DNA of 64,000 nucleotides, from positions 186,001 to 250,000 of the forward strand of contig CAJXTB010000003.1 in NCBI GenBank assembly GCA_913061235.1, in the 5' to 3' direction. This DNA is from an uncultured Pseudomonadota bacterium (GTDB taxonomy: Bacteria > Myxococcota_A > UBA796 > GCA-2862545). The notes below the pieces were generated by a model. The model did no database searches, was not told where the DNA came from, and was given only the letters and a program-made list of their open reading frames with translations. This document shows, piece by piece, positions 52,487 to 60,710 of the stretch (position 1 is the first letter of the stretch; each line of letters begins with the position of its first letter). Made by a program: the position numbers and the translations under genes.

Positions 52487-53368
52487 ATGACTCGCTTTCT
52501 CTTGGCCGCTTCGCTTCTCGCTCTCGCTGCGTGTGACTCGGACTCAACCGAACCTGAAGACGTAGACACAGGTACCGACACCGACGACATGATGGACGCA
52601 CAGACCGTCCCCTTGTCTGTGTCGTTCACCAATCTCGCCCCTCTCGGTGCACAACTACGCTACGAAGGCTGGTTAATCGTCGACGAAACCCCAGTAAGTA
52701 CGGGGGTCTTCAACGCCGAAACCGGTGTCAGCAACTACACCTTCGACGTCGCATCTCATGACGCAGACGCCGCCACCGCATTCGTGCTCACCCTTGAGCC
52801 GACAGACGACCCCGACCCTGCCCCAGCAGCAACAAAGCTACTCGGCGGGGCGTTCACAGACGGTACAGCCGACCTCACCGTTGCCCATCCCGCAGCGTTG
52901 AACGACGCATTCGACGATATCGGCGGAGACTTCATCTTGGCCACGCCTACGTCAGCGGCAACCGATGATGAGACCCAAGGCATCTGGTGGCTCGACCCCA
53001 GCGGTCCAAGCGCCACCCTCGACCTTCCAGAACTGCCGGATGGCTGGGTCTACGAAGGCTGGGTCGCCGGTCCGGACGGACCGGTCTCTACAGGGACCTT
53101 CAGCGTTGTGGATGAAGCCGACGATGACGGTCCAGGCGCAACCGCGGGCGACCAAGATGCGCCCCCCTTCCCAGGTCAGGACTTCATCAGTCCCGCAGTG
53201 GACTTAGTAGGCCTGACCGCTGTCATCAGCATTGAGCCACAGCCCGACGATGGCCCAGCCCCGTTCGCACTCAAGCCACTGGTCGGCCCCATCGACTCCG
53301 GCCCCCACTCCTTGCAGCCCATGGACTCAAACCTCGACAGCTTCGTCACCGGAACGGCCACCTTCTAA
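52487..53368 (+). CDS. Lipoprotein with two RskA-like (anti-sigma-like) repeats
   Basis: The start follows GTGGAGG. The signal ends in LALAAC (Cys16), and a short Asp/Glu/Thr-rich linker follows. The mature protein has two similar ~115-residue halves: YEGWLIVDETPVSTGVF with FVLTLEPTDD and TKLLGG, and YEGWVAGPDGPVSTGTF with ISIEPQPDD and KPLVG. These resemble the C-terminal domain of RskA-type anti-sigma factors, here on a lipoprotein with no N-terminal sigma-binding part. An exported binding role is more likely than true anti-sigma activity. I rate the family assignment as tentative. Confidence 0.65.
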   Translation: MTRFLLAASLLALAACDSDSTEPEDVDTGTDTDDMMDAQTVPLSVSFTNLAPLGAQLRYEGWLIVDETPVSTGVFNAETGVSNYTFDVASHDADAATAFVLTLEPTDDPDPAPAATKLLGGAFTDGTADLTVAHPAALNDAFDDIGGDFILATPTSAATDDETQGIWWLDPSGPSATLDLPELPDGWVYEGWVAGPDGPVSTGTFSVVDEADDDGPGATAGDQDAPPFPGQDFISPAVDLVGLTAVISIEPQPDDGPAPFALKPLVGPIDSGPHSLQPMDSNLDSFVTGTATF

Positions 53369-53392
53369 GCAAAGCGCAGTCCGAGCCATACG

Positions 53393-53419
53393 GCGGCTTC
53401 CCTTCTCCGGGGGAGCCGC
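53393..53419 (+). terminator. Possible intrinsic terminator
   Basis: GCGGCTTCCC (53393-53402) pairs with GGGGAGCCGC (53410-53419, one G-T wobble) around a seven-base loop, followed by TCGTTTGCGTT. It lies between the RskA-like lipoprotein gene and the PEBP-family gene. The T tract is weak. Confidence 0.5.
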
Positions 53420-53454
53420 TCGTTTGCGTTACAGCGCCACAAATCGGAGTCCCT

Positions 53455-54105
53455 ATGCGTCTATCGCTGCTCGCCTTCTTCCTCACCGCCTGCACCGCTG
53501 ATGACCCGGTAGACACCGACCTTGGTACGGATGTCGGCAGCGATACCGAGGTGGATACGGATTCCGATACCGACAACGACAGCGACTCGGAAGCCGACAC
53601 AGAGGCCCCCGGCTTTCGATTGTGGTCCCCGGACTTTGTGAGCAGCGCTGGCGACCCCAACGCAGCCGAGTGCGACTTTATTCTGCCGCCAGAGTTCTCG
53701 TGTCGCGGCAGCAATCCGGAGCTCGCTTGGGAAGGCGCTCCCGATGACACAACCCACTTCATCTTGGTCTTCGACGACCCCTCAACGGGCAACTTCCCCC
53801 ACTGGGCCATGTACGACATCCCCGGCGACCTGACCGGCCTCGGAGCCGCCATCAGCGGAGATGGCATCACGAACACACCACCCGGTGACGCCGTCGAGCT
53901 CATCAACGGCTTCGACTGGGAAGGCTACCTCGGCTCGTGTCCAGGTCGCCCAAGCCAGTACCGCTGGCGCTTGTTCGCCATGGACGGCCCGCTCGATGCA
54001 GCCCCTACAGGCACTGTACGCCAGCAGTTCACTTCACTGGGTGACACAGGGGAAGGCGACGCACTGGCGGTCGCGACGCTGTGCCACTTGTTCACCCCCG
54101 AGTAG
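53455..54105 (+). CDS. PEBP/YbhB-family lipoprotein
   Basis: The 216-residue protein has a lipobox FLTAC (Cys13), a ~35-residue Asp/Thr/Ser linker (TDTDSDTDNDSD) and a phosphatidylethanolamine-binding-protein domain of the bacterial YbhB/YbcL type. Family marks are GSNPELAWEGAP, THFILVFDDP, FPHWAMYDIP, and GSCPG...YRWRLFAMD, which form the ligand-binding pocket. YbhB/YbcL proteins are usually periplasmic or cytoplasmic and of unclear function; here the protein is anchored at a membrane. Confidence 0.83.
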   Translation: MRLSLLAFFLTACTADDPVDTDLGTDVGSDTEVDTDSDTDNDSDSEADTEAPGFRLWSPDFVSSAGDPNAAECDFILPPEFSCRGSNPELAWEGAPDDTTHFILVFDDPSTGNFPHWAMYDIPGDLTGLGAAISGDGITNTPPGDAVELINGFDWEGYLGSCPGRPSQYRWRLFAMDGPLDAAPTGTVRQQFTSLGDTGEGDALAVATLCHLFTPE

Positions 54106-54259
54106 CGCACGCAAGGCGAGTGAACGCCGACTCCTGCGTCCGTGGACATCTGGGCCCCGAGTAACCAACCCACTTCTAGACATCGTGACGTGATATTGAT
54201 TGGCACTGTCGCGCTGCTGCGGTGGGGATTATTCGCCATTCTCGTACTTGGAGGACGTC

Positions 54260-54907
54260 TTGAAGCAGCACTGGTTAAGGTTGCTGGTCGTCCTCATGCC
54301 GCTGCCTGGTTGTTCAACTACGAGCATCTTCATCACCTGCCCCACTGTGCAGAGCGAACGAACCGGTGCCCGCGCGGCACTGGAGTTGTTGGACGACGCC
54401 AGTGCGCAAGAGTGGCTGGATGACGTCGCTGATGACTTGGTCTGGGACATCCAATGGTTCGATGTCAGGGGCGCCCCAACCACGGACGAGGTTCGGCTCA
54501 CTCTCGAGCGACGCGGCCGACCGTTCATTGAGCGGCGCCAGCGGGTGGGCCCCGAGCTGCCGGAGCCGGTCACCTGCTTAGAGGAACCGTTCGTTCGAAT
54601 GGACATCGTCGCGACGGTGACCACGAGCAGCGGCGCACAAGGGAGTGGCCGCGGTGGAATCCTGTTGCCAGGGCCGGACCTTGCCAGCGCACAGCTGTGG
54701 GCAGAGGTTCCTCTCTCCGGCACCGATTGGCTTGTGATGGAGTCAATCGGCGCAGGGTGCGTTGGTGAACCGTTCGCAAGCTTCGGATTCGAAGGCAGCA
54801 GCGGCTTAGTTCAACCCAATGGGCACTTGAGTGTGCGACACGACAACTGTGTCGGTACCTACGGTAGCTGGTCGTCGCTGGCTTCAACGCCAGAAGACAC
54901 CCCGTAG
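54260..54907 (+). CDS. Lipoprotein of unknown function
   Basis: The TTG start at 54260 is set by GGAGG at 54250-54254 with a five-base spacer. It gives a signal ending in MPLPGC. The mature ~200 residues contain a DVADDLVWDIQWFDVRG segment and three pairs of cysteines spread through a beta-rich body. No family is recognised. A strong terminator follows. The 154-base gap upstream (54106-54259) shows no gene. Confidence 0.6.
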   Translation: MKQHWLRLLVVLMPLPGCSTTSIFITCPTVQSERTGARAALELLDDASAQEWLDDVADDLVWDIQWFDVRGAPTTDEVRLTLERRGRPFIERRQRVGPELPEPVTCLEEPFVRMDIVATVTTSSGAQGSGRGGILLPGPDLASAQLWAEVPLSGTDWLVMESIGAGCVGEPFASFGFEGSSGLVQPNGHLSVRHDNCVGTYGSWSSLASTPEDTP

Positions 54908-54928
54908 TCCACGGCTCCAGAACAAAGA

Positions 54929-54961
54929 AAAGGCGCCGCCCCAGTATGGAGCGGCGCCTTT
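54929..54961. terminator. Bidirectional intrinsic terminator between convergent genes
   Basis: AAAGGCGCCGC (54929-54939) pairs perfectly with GCGGCGCCTTT (54951-54961) around an eleven-base loop, with A runs before the stem. It lies between the lipoprotein gene ending at 54907 and the MYXO-CTERM gene ending at 54984 on the other strand. It is the clearest terminator in the window. Confidence 0.8.
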
Positions 54962-54983
54962 CGCGTTGAACACGTCCGAGCGA

Positions 54984-56741
54984 CTACCGCCGACGGCGTC
55001 CTAGACCCACGAGCAGCAGTCCGAGGCCACCGAGCAAGCCCCAGCCAGTGGTCGGTCCAGTGGAGCAGCCGCAGCCACCAATCTCGGCCACGCCAGTGTC
55101 TCCACCTGGGCCAACCGGACCATCAGGCCCTTCGCACAGGCCAGTGCCTACGTTGCAGATGCCGGCGTCGTCGAAGAAGCAGTCGTTGTCGTCGCGACAG
55201 CGCGGAATGCAGGCCATTCCTTCGTCGAGGGTCGCGCAGGTGTAGCCGAAGCGGCAGCCAATGCCGTCGCCGCACTGAAGCAGGCAGTACTCGCTGTCCC
55301 CAAGGTCGGCGCACACACCATCTGCAGTGCACTCGTTGGCTTCTCCGCTGCACGGCTGGTCGTCGCCGCAGTAGCCATCGATGAAGCGTGCAGGGTCAGG
55401 GTCCCCAAGGCAGGTCCACTGTGCGTCGCACTCGTCGTCGCCATCGCAGGGCTCACCGAGCAAGGCCAGGCCGTTGTCGCAGTCGTCATCGCGCAGGTCG
55501 TCGTCGTCGTCACAGTCGTCATCTACGCCGTTGCCGCAGATCTCAGTCTGGGGAACGACCTCGCCCACACAGTCCGAGAAGGTGCCGTTGACGCAGGTCC
55601 GGGTTCCGCCAGTGCAGGGTCCGATACCTTCGGTGACGGCTTCGCCGGTGTAGCAAGAGATGGTCTCGCTGCCTTCACACGACCCACCCACGCACTCAGC
55701 AAACTCGTCCCACTCGCAAGCATTGGTACAGGTCCGGGTGCGCTCGGCACCGCCGTCACAGGCTTCGGTCTCAGTGGCACCCTGGGCACACTCGCCTTGG
55801 TTTAGGCAGGCTTCACCGGTCTCCCACATGCCAAAGCTGGTGCACGTCCGCTCCTGACCACCACAGTTTCCGCAGGGCAGAACCTCGCTCTCACCGGGCG
55901 TACACTCGGTCTCAATCGGAGTCTCTACAACGTTGACGTCATAGAAGTTGGGGTTGGCGGCATCACGCGGGGTCACCACAAACGCCGCGGCACCGAGTGG
56001 AAGCGCCGGCACAGTGATGCGCGTGCGGTCTGCCAAATCCGATGACGTGAACGGAACGGCCGCCCCGGCAGCATCCACAACGCGACCGTCCAACCGGCCA
56101 ACACCGGTCCGGTGCAGGATGTCGAACTGAACACTGGAGATCTGCGTCAGCGACCGGGACAAGTAGTCTTCGTCCACGCTGACAAGATTGTTGGTCCGGC
56201 CTGAAGGAATGGCGGTAGCTGTGGCTCCATCATCATTCTCCTCGCTGCCATCATCCTCGGTCTCAGCGGCATCAATGACGCTCGTCGAGGGGCGGTCGTA
56301 GCGACAGAAGGTGCCACACTCGTCCTTTTCTACCAGTGCTTCGGCGTACAGCTCCACTTCGTCACCGGCGCCCGTTCCGTCGGCCTCGATGAGTCCGCTA
56401 CAGTCCCAGGTACGAATGAAGCGGCCGCCCTGGATGTCCGTGGCGGTGTTGATGGTGATGACACCGGAGTAGAAGATCTCCTCATCACCGACAACGTCGT
56501 CTTCGTAGACCCAGACCTCGACGGTGTCGCCGTTGGTCCAGCCTTCATCGTTGTCGTCTACGTTGATGTTGACCGAGCAAAAGCTGACTGAGTCCGGAAT
56601 GATGACTTGATCGAGCACCGTAAGCTCAATGCGAGCGTCATCATCCGTGTCACTCTCTGTGACGGCGTTGGGCACGGCCTGAGCGGCACTGACCATGAAA
56701 AAAGAAGCGGCGAGTGCCGACCAAAAACGCGTGTGAGCCAA
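54984..56741 (-). CDS. Cys-rich secreted protein with MYXO-CTERM anchor
   Basis: The TTG start at 56741 follows GGAGG by five bases and opens a signal peptide (HTRFWSALAASFFMVSAAQA). About 270 residues of beta-type N-terminal domain come next, then about 260 Cys-rich residues with MopE-like acidic elements (ICGNGVDDDCDDDDDLRDDDC), EGF/kringle-like spacing and GEPCDGDDECDAQW. The C-terminus is a MYXO-CTERM sorting tripartite signal: a GGCGCS motif, a hydrophobic helix and a terminal RRRR cluster (residues about 552-585). Such proteins are exported and processed by a myxosortase, and end up on the surface. Confidence 0.87.
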   Translation of the reverse strand: MAHTRFWSALAASFFMVSAAQAVPNAVTESDTDDDARIELTVLDQVIIPDSVSFCSVNINVDDNDEGWTNGDTVEVWVYEDDVVGDEEIFYSGVITINTATDIQGGRFIRTWDCSGLIEADGTGAGDEVELYAEALVEKDECGTFCRYDRPSTSVIDAAETEDDGSEENDDGATATAIPSGRTNNLVSVDEDYLSRSLTQISSVQFDILHRTGVGRLDGRVVDAAGAAVPFTSSDLADRTRITVPALPLGAAAFVVTPRDAANPNFYDVNVVETPIETECTPGESEVLPCGNCGGQERTCTSFGMWETGEACLNQGECAQGATETEACDGGAERTRTCTNACEWDEFAECVGGSCEGSETISCYTGEAVTEGIGPCTGGTRTCVNGTFSDCVGEVVPQTEICGNGVDDDCDDDDDLRDDDCDNGLALLGEPCDGDDECDAQWTCLGDPDPARFIDGYCGDDQPCSGEANECTADGVCADLGDSEYCLLQCGDGIGCRFGYTCATLDEGMACIPRCRDDNDCFFDDAGICNVGTGLCEGPDGPVGPGGDTGVAEIGGCGCSTGPTTGWGLLGGLGLLLVGLGRRRR

Positions 56742-56863
56742 GGACTCCTCCAATACTGCAAGGTCCGCACGATACCCCGCAACCCCCCACGTAGGCGACT
56801 GTCGCTTTCCGGTTGCGTTGGTCAATCATGAGATACAGCGCCTGCCTAGCGATGGAGAGCGAC

Positions 56864-58246
56864 ATGGCAGAGTGCGACGTTTTGGTGATTGGTGCAGGTC
56901 CAGGCGGATACCCGGCGGCGATTCGCGCCGCCCAGCTCGGGCTGAACGTCATCTGTGTCGAGAAAGAACTACTCGGCGGAGTGTGCCTGAACTGGGGCTG
57001 CATTCCGAGCAAGGCGCTGCTCAAGACAGCAGAGTTCGCCTACAATGTGCAAGAAGCCAGCGAGTGGGGACTGTCCATTCCTGAGCACAGCATCGACATG
57101 GCCGCCGTGGTCAAGCGCAGCCGCAAGGTCAGCAAGAAGTTTGAGCGCGGTGTTGGCGGTCTGTTCAAGAAGTACGGCGTGACCTCCATGTTCGGCACTG
57201 CCACATTGGTTGGGAACGGCCAGGTCAGCGTAGTCGGAAAAGACGGCACCGAGACTGTGACCGCCAAGCACATCATTGTGGCGACTGGCGCACGTGCGCG
57301 TACCTTCCCAGGCATTGAAGCCGATGGTGAGCGAATCCTCACGTACCGCGAAGCCATTGTCGCAGACGACAAGCCCAACAGCGCAGTCATTGTGGGCTCC
57401 GGTGCCATTGGTATGGAGTTCGCCTACTTCTGGCGTGGCATGGGTGTGGACGTGACCGTAGTGGAAGGCCTCAACGAGATCCTGCCTCTCGAAGACCCAG
57501 ACTGCGCCGCAGAAGCGCGCAAGCAGCTGGCCAAGAAGGGCATTGCCTTCAAGCTCGGTCAGTTCGTAGACTCGGTTGGACGAGACGGCGACAGCTGCAT
57601 CACCACCCTCAAAGACGGCACTGTACTCAAGAGCGACAAGGTGCTGCTCGCCCTTGGCATCGTGCCCAATGTCGAGGGCATTGGCCTCGAAGCCGTTGGC
57701 GTGAAGACCGGCCGCGGTGGTATTGAGGTCGACGCCTCACACCAGACCAACATTGCCGGCATCTACGCCATTGGTGACGTCTGCAGCAGCGGTCCAGCCC
57801 TGGCTCATACCGCCATGCGCCAGGCCCACGTGGCTGTGGAGCGCATCGCGGGTCTGCACGTGCCAGACGTCAACTACGGCGCCATGCCGAGCTGTACCTA
57901 CTGCCAGCCACAGGTCGCGAGTGTCGGCCTGACGGTTGCCCAAGCAACAGAACAGGGACTCGAGTTTGATGTTGGCCTCTTCCCCTTCCAGGCCAACGGA
58001 AAAGCCGTCGGTGCACGCCATGGAGAAGGCTTCACCAAGGTGCTGGTCGGCAAAGAGTACGGCGAGATTCTCGGAGCTCACATTGTGGGCGCCGGTGCAA
58101 CGGAGATGATTGCTGAGTTCGTTCTGGCCATGACCAGCGAGAGCACCGCAACGCTCATTGCCGAGACTGTCCACGCGCACCCGACGTACTCTGAGGTCGC
58201 TCTAGAAGCCGTCGCGAACGCCCTGGGAATCAGCGTTCACATCTGA
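56864..58246 (+). CDS. lpdA: Dihydrolipoamide dehydrogenase (E3)
   Basis: I place the start at 56864, just after GGAGAG; earlier ATG codons would only add residues not found in E3 proteins. The 460-residue flavoenzyme reoxidises the dihydrolipoyl group of E2 using FAD and NAD+. FAD-binding GAGPGGY, the redox pair Cys41-Cys46 (GGVCLNWGCIPSK), NAD-binding GSGAIGMEF, YAIGDV and the catalytic HAHPTYSE are all intact. It probably serves the PDH complex whose E1/E2 genes end at 51168. Confidence 0.93.
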   Translation: MAECDVLVIGAGPGGYPAAIRAAQLGLNVICVEKELLGGVCLNWGCIPSKALLKTAEFAYNVQEASEWGLSIPEHSIDMAAVVKRSRKVSKKFERGVGGLFKKYGVTSMFGTATLVGNGQVSVVGKDGTETVTAKHIIVATGARARTFPGIEADGERILTYREAIVADDKPNSAVIVGSGAIGMEFAYFWRGMGVDVTVVEGLNEILPLEDPDCAAEARKQLAKKGIAFKLGQFVDSVGRDGDSCITTLKDGTVLKSDKVLLALGIVPNVEGIGLEAVGVKTGRGGIEVDASHQTNIAGIYAIGDVCSSGPALAHTAMRQAHVAVERIAGLHVPDVNYGAMPSCTYCQPQVASVGLTVAQATEQGLEFDVGLFPFQANGKAVGARHGEGFTKVLVGKEYGEILGAHIVGAGATEMIAEFVLAMTSESTATLIAETVHAHPTYSEVALEAVANALGISVHI

Positions 58247-58296
58247 CAGCCGCGTTCATGATTGAATAACTCTGTACGCCAGACGTAAGGCCGCAC

Positions 58297-59421
58297 ATGC
58301 TCATCCTCGCTTCCTTCGCTCTCGCCTTGCCCCCTGTGGATTCACCGTTGCGCCTGACCGGGAGCGGCGCTTCGGATGCCGCCGTCGTCATTGGCATCGA
58401 AGACTACGCCTTTCTGCCAGATGTGCCCTACGCCGAGCGCGATGCGTGGGCCGTCTCAGAGACGTTGAGTGCGTCTATCGGGGTGCCTCGTGGGCGCGTC
58501 AATGTGCTGACAGACAACCCGAGCCGCGAGCAGATGCTGTCCGCGGTCACGGAAGCTGCCGAGTCGGTGGGCACAGGCGGCACGGTCTGGGTCTACTTTG
58601 CCGGTCATGGAGCCGCAGACCCAGCCAGTGGCGAGCGTGTGCTGCTCGGCGTCGATGCGCAAGCCGAGCGCGACGCTTTCGCCAGCCGTGGTGTCACTGT
58701 TGAAGCACTCGAAGGTGCGGCGTCGGAAGGAGGAGCGGACGTCTTCTTAATCATCGACGCCTGTTTTACCGGAAAAGGGCGAGACGGCGACGCTCTGGTG
58801 CCCGGAGCACGCATGGTGATTCCAACCTCCTGGTCCACGCCATCGGGTGTCACCGAGTGGTCCGCGACCCAGCCCAGCCAATGGGCTTCTCCCCTGGAAG
58901 ACGCCGAGCACGGCGCGTTTACCTATGCTGTTCTCGGCGCAATGCGTGGATGGGCAGATGGCTACACCGACGGCGAACCCGACGGTGAGGTCACCACAGA
59001 CGAAGCCCACGCCTATGTGCAGCGCACCTTGCGCGACCTCGGCGTGCGCAACCAGCAGCCAAGCTTCACCGGTTTGGACCGTCTGCTCGTGAGCGGTCGC
59101 CTTGAGGCCGCTCCCGACCTGCGTCCCGTCGCACGAGTACCGATCAACCGGCCTCCCCCCGTCGAATACGGCCCGCGCGTACGCGACATGCGGGTCATTA
59201 TTGGCGGTGGCGCCCTCGCCGGTGTGGGGCTCATCACCGCAATCGGTAGTTTTGCCGCCGTCAGCGCCAATCCAGACGCCTCACCCCAGACCGTCCAGAC
59301 CATGAAGACGGTCAACGCAATTGGCCTGGTCACCTTCGGAGCTGGAGCTGCGGTGGGTGGCGTCGCCGCTATTGTCCCAACCCGCCAAGGCGCCGTTCTC
59401 AAAGTTGGAGGTACGTTCTGA
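58297..59421 (+). CDS. Exported caspase-like (C14) protease with C-terminal membrane helices
   Basis: The 374-residue protein begins with a short hydrophobic signal (MLILASFALALPP). A caspase-fold peptidase domain covers about residues 28-265, with the catalytic His104 in VYFAGHGAAD and Cys156 in IIDACFTGKG. Two hydrophobic segments near the C-terminus (IIGGGALAGVGLITAIG and AIGLVTFGAGAAVGG) suggest it is anchored. Caspase-like proteins of bacteria cleave after basic or acidic residues; the specificity here is unknown. Its stop overlaps the next start in TGATG, with GGAGG in the last codons. Confidence 0.83.
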   Translation: MLILASFALALPPVDSPLRLTGSGASDAAVVIGIEDYAFLPDVPYAERDAWAVSETLSASIGVPRGRVNVLTDNPSREQMLSAVTEAAESVGTGGTVWVYFAGHGAADPASGERVLLGVDAQAERDAFASRGVTVEALEGAASEGGADVFLIIDACFTGKGRDGDALVPGARMVIPTSWSTPSGVTEWSATQPSQWASPLEDAEHGAFTYAVLGAMRGWADGYTDGEPDGEVTTDEAHAYVQRTLRDLGVRNQQPSFTGLDRLLVSGRLEAAPDLRPVARVPINRPPPVEYGPRVRDMRVIIGGGALAGVGLITAIGSFAAVSANPDASPQTVQTMKTVNAIGLVTFGAGAAVGGVAAIVPTRQGAVLKVGGTF

Positions 59422-60047
59422 TGCGTACGACTGCTCTTCCCGCACTTCTCTTCCTTCCTCTTGTGGGATGCCTCGCAGGTGCTACGGCGACCGGAGGCGG
59501 AGACCTCATCATCACCGAATATGGAGACTTCGGCGCTGGTGCCGGCGGCCCTACAACCTACGTTGAGATCGGTAATCCAACGGCAATGTCGGTCGATCTG
59601 TCCGAGTACAGCATAGGCATGCTTGAGACGAGTGGCTTCAACGACTTTGCTCCCTCAACGCCGCTCACCGGGCAGCTTGCCGCAGGGGAGGTGTTCGTTG
59701 TTGAGCTTGCTGGAGGCGACTTTGGCAGCCTGTTCGGACGGTCTCCGAGTCTACAGCTCGGTTCAGTCAACGACTTTGGCTCCACCCCAGATGCCATCTA
59801 TCTGTACCTAGCAGATGGCTCCGGCTTCAACGGAGCCTCCGAGAGCCGGAACGACGCGACGTTCCAAGATGTTGTCACCGAGACCGGAGGGCTCTCCCTG
59901 CGCAACACGCACATCTGCCGGCGCCAAGGCGTGCCTCGCGGTCGTGGCCGCTACGACCCATCTGAGTGGATTGAGACTGACGTATTCTTCTCAGACAGCG
60001 GCGAAGCGAACAGCATCGCCAGCGTGTTCTCTATGGATTGTCCCTAA
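59421..60047 (+). CDS. Lamin-tail-domain-like lipoprotein, first of a pair
   Basis: The 208-residue lipoprotein has a signal ending in PLVGC (Cys17) and an LTD-like (lamin tail, immunoglobulin fold) body: GGGDLIITEYGDFG, TYVEIGNPTAMSVDLSEYSIGM, then FVVELAG. LTD domains occur on secreted bacterial nucleases and phosphatases as adhesion modules; here the domain is alone. It starts inside the stop codon of the caspase-like gene (TGATG) and ends in TAATG, which contains the start of its neighbour. The C-terminus holds two Cys. Confidence 0.78.
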   Translation: MRTTALPALLFLPLVGCLAGATATGGGDLIITEYGDFGAGAGGPTTYVEIGNPTAMSVDLSEYSIGMLETSGFNDFAPSTPLTGQLAAGEVFVVELAGGDFGSLFGRSPSLQLGSVNDFGSTPDAIYLYLADGSGFNGASESRNDATFQDVVTETGGLSLRNTHICRRQGVPRGRGRYDPSEWIETDVFFSDSGEANSIASVFSMDCP

Positions 60048-60622
60048 TGCGACTGCTTCCATTATTGGCGCTCACCGGCTGTTTGTCCGGCGTCAACGTG
60101 CCTGGCAGCGGCGGCATCCTCATCACTGAAGCGACTAACCACAATGGAACGGAAGAACGCGAGGCTATGCGGTTCATCGAGCTGACGAATGTGGACCGTG
60201 AGAGCGTCCGCCTCGACAACTTCGCATTGGTGGTGGACAACGAGGCGGCGGTGCCACTTGACGGCTTTATCGACCCGGGCGAGAGCTGGTTGCTGGCGGT
60301 GGGGACCACGGAATTCGACAATGCCTTCATAGATATCGACACCCGAATCCATCCCAGCTTCAGCGCCAATATGACACGTGTAACCCTACTCTTTCGTGAT
60401 GGCGAAGGCACTGGGGGAACCCCCGTCTCGCAGGCAGACGGCACACTACAGGACCAGCTAGAGGTCATTGACGCTCCGTCGAGCGAATGGCATGCCTGTC
60501 GCTACCGCAGCATCGACGAAACCGACGGTCCGTTCGACGCCACTAGCTGGGTCATCCGAGACCTCTTCGGCGACGACACCTTCAATGGCTTCACGCCTGG
60601 AGAACACAGCGACTGCCAGTGA
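60047..60622 (+). CDS. Lamin-tail-domain-like lipoprotein, second of a pair
   Basis: The 191-residue lipoprotein starts inside the stop codon of the previous gene (TAATG). The signal ends in ALTGC (Cys12). The body shares the lamin-tail pattern GGILITEATNHNG then MRFIELTNVDRESVRLDNFAL and a GxSWLLAVG strand, and matches its neighbour in general plan. The two may form a complex or anchor the caspase-like enzyme at the surface. The C-terminus has two Cys. Confidence 0.78.
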   Translation: MRLLPLLALTGCLSGVNVPGSGGILITEATNHNGTEEREAMRFIELTNVDRESVRLDNFALVVDNEAAVPLDGFIDPGESWLLAVGTTEFDNAFIDIDTRIHPSFSANMTRVTLLFRDGEGTGGTPVSQADGTLQDQLEVIDAPSSEWHACRYRSIDETDGPFDATSWVIRDLFGDDTFNGFTPGEHSDCQ

Positions 60623-60710
60623 CGTGACCGCGCGAACCGTGCCCGGTCAACGAGTAACGCCCAAGCCAGCCGAGCTGGATGAGCGTCTTAGGCAGGTTGA
60701 AGTACCGTTT

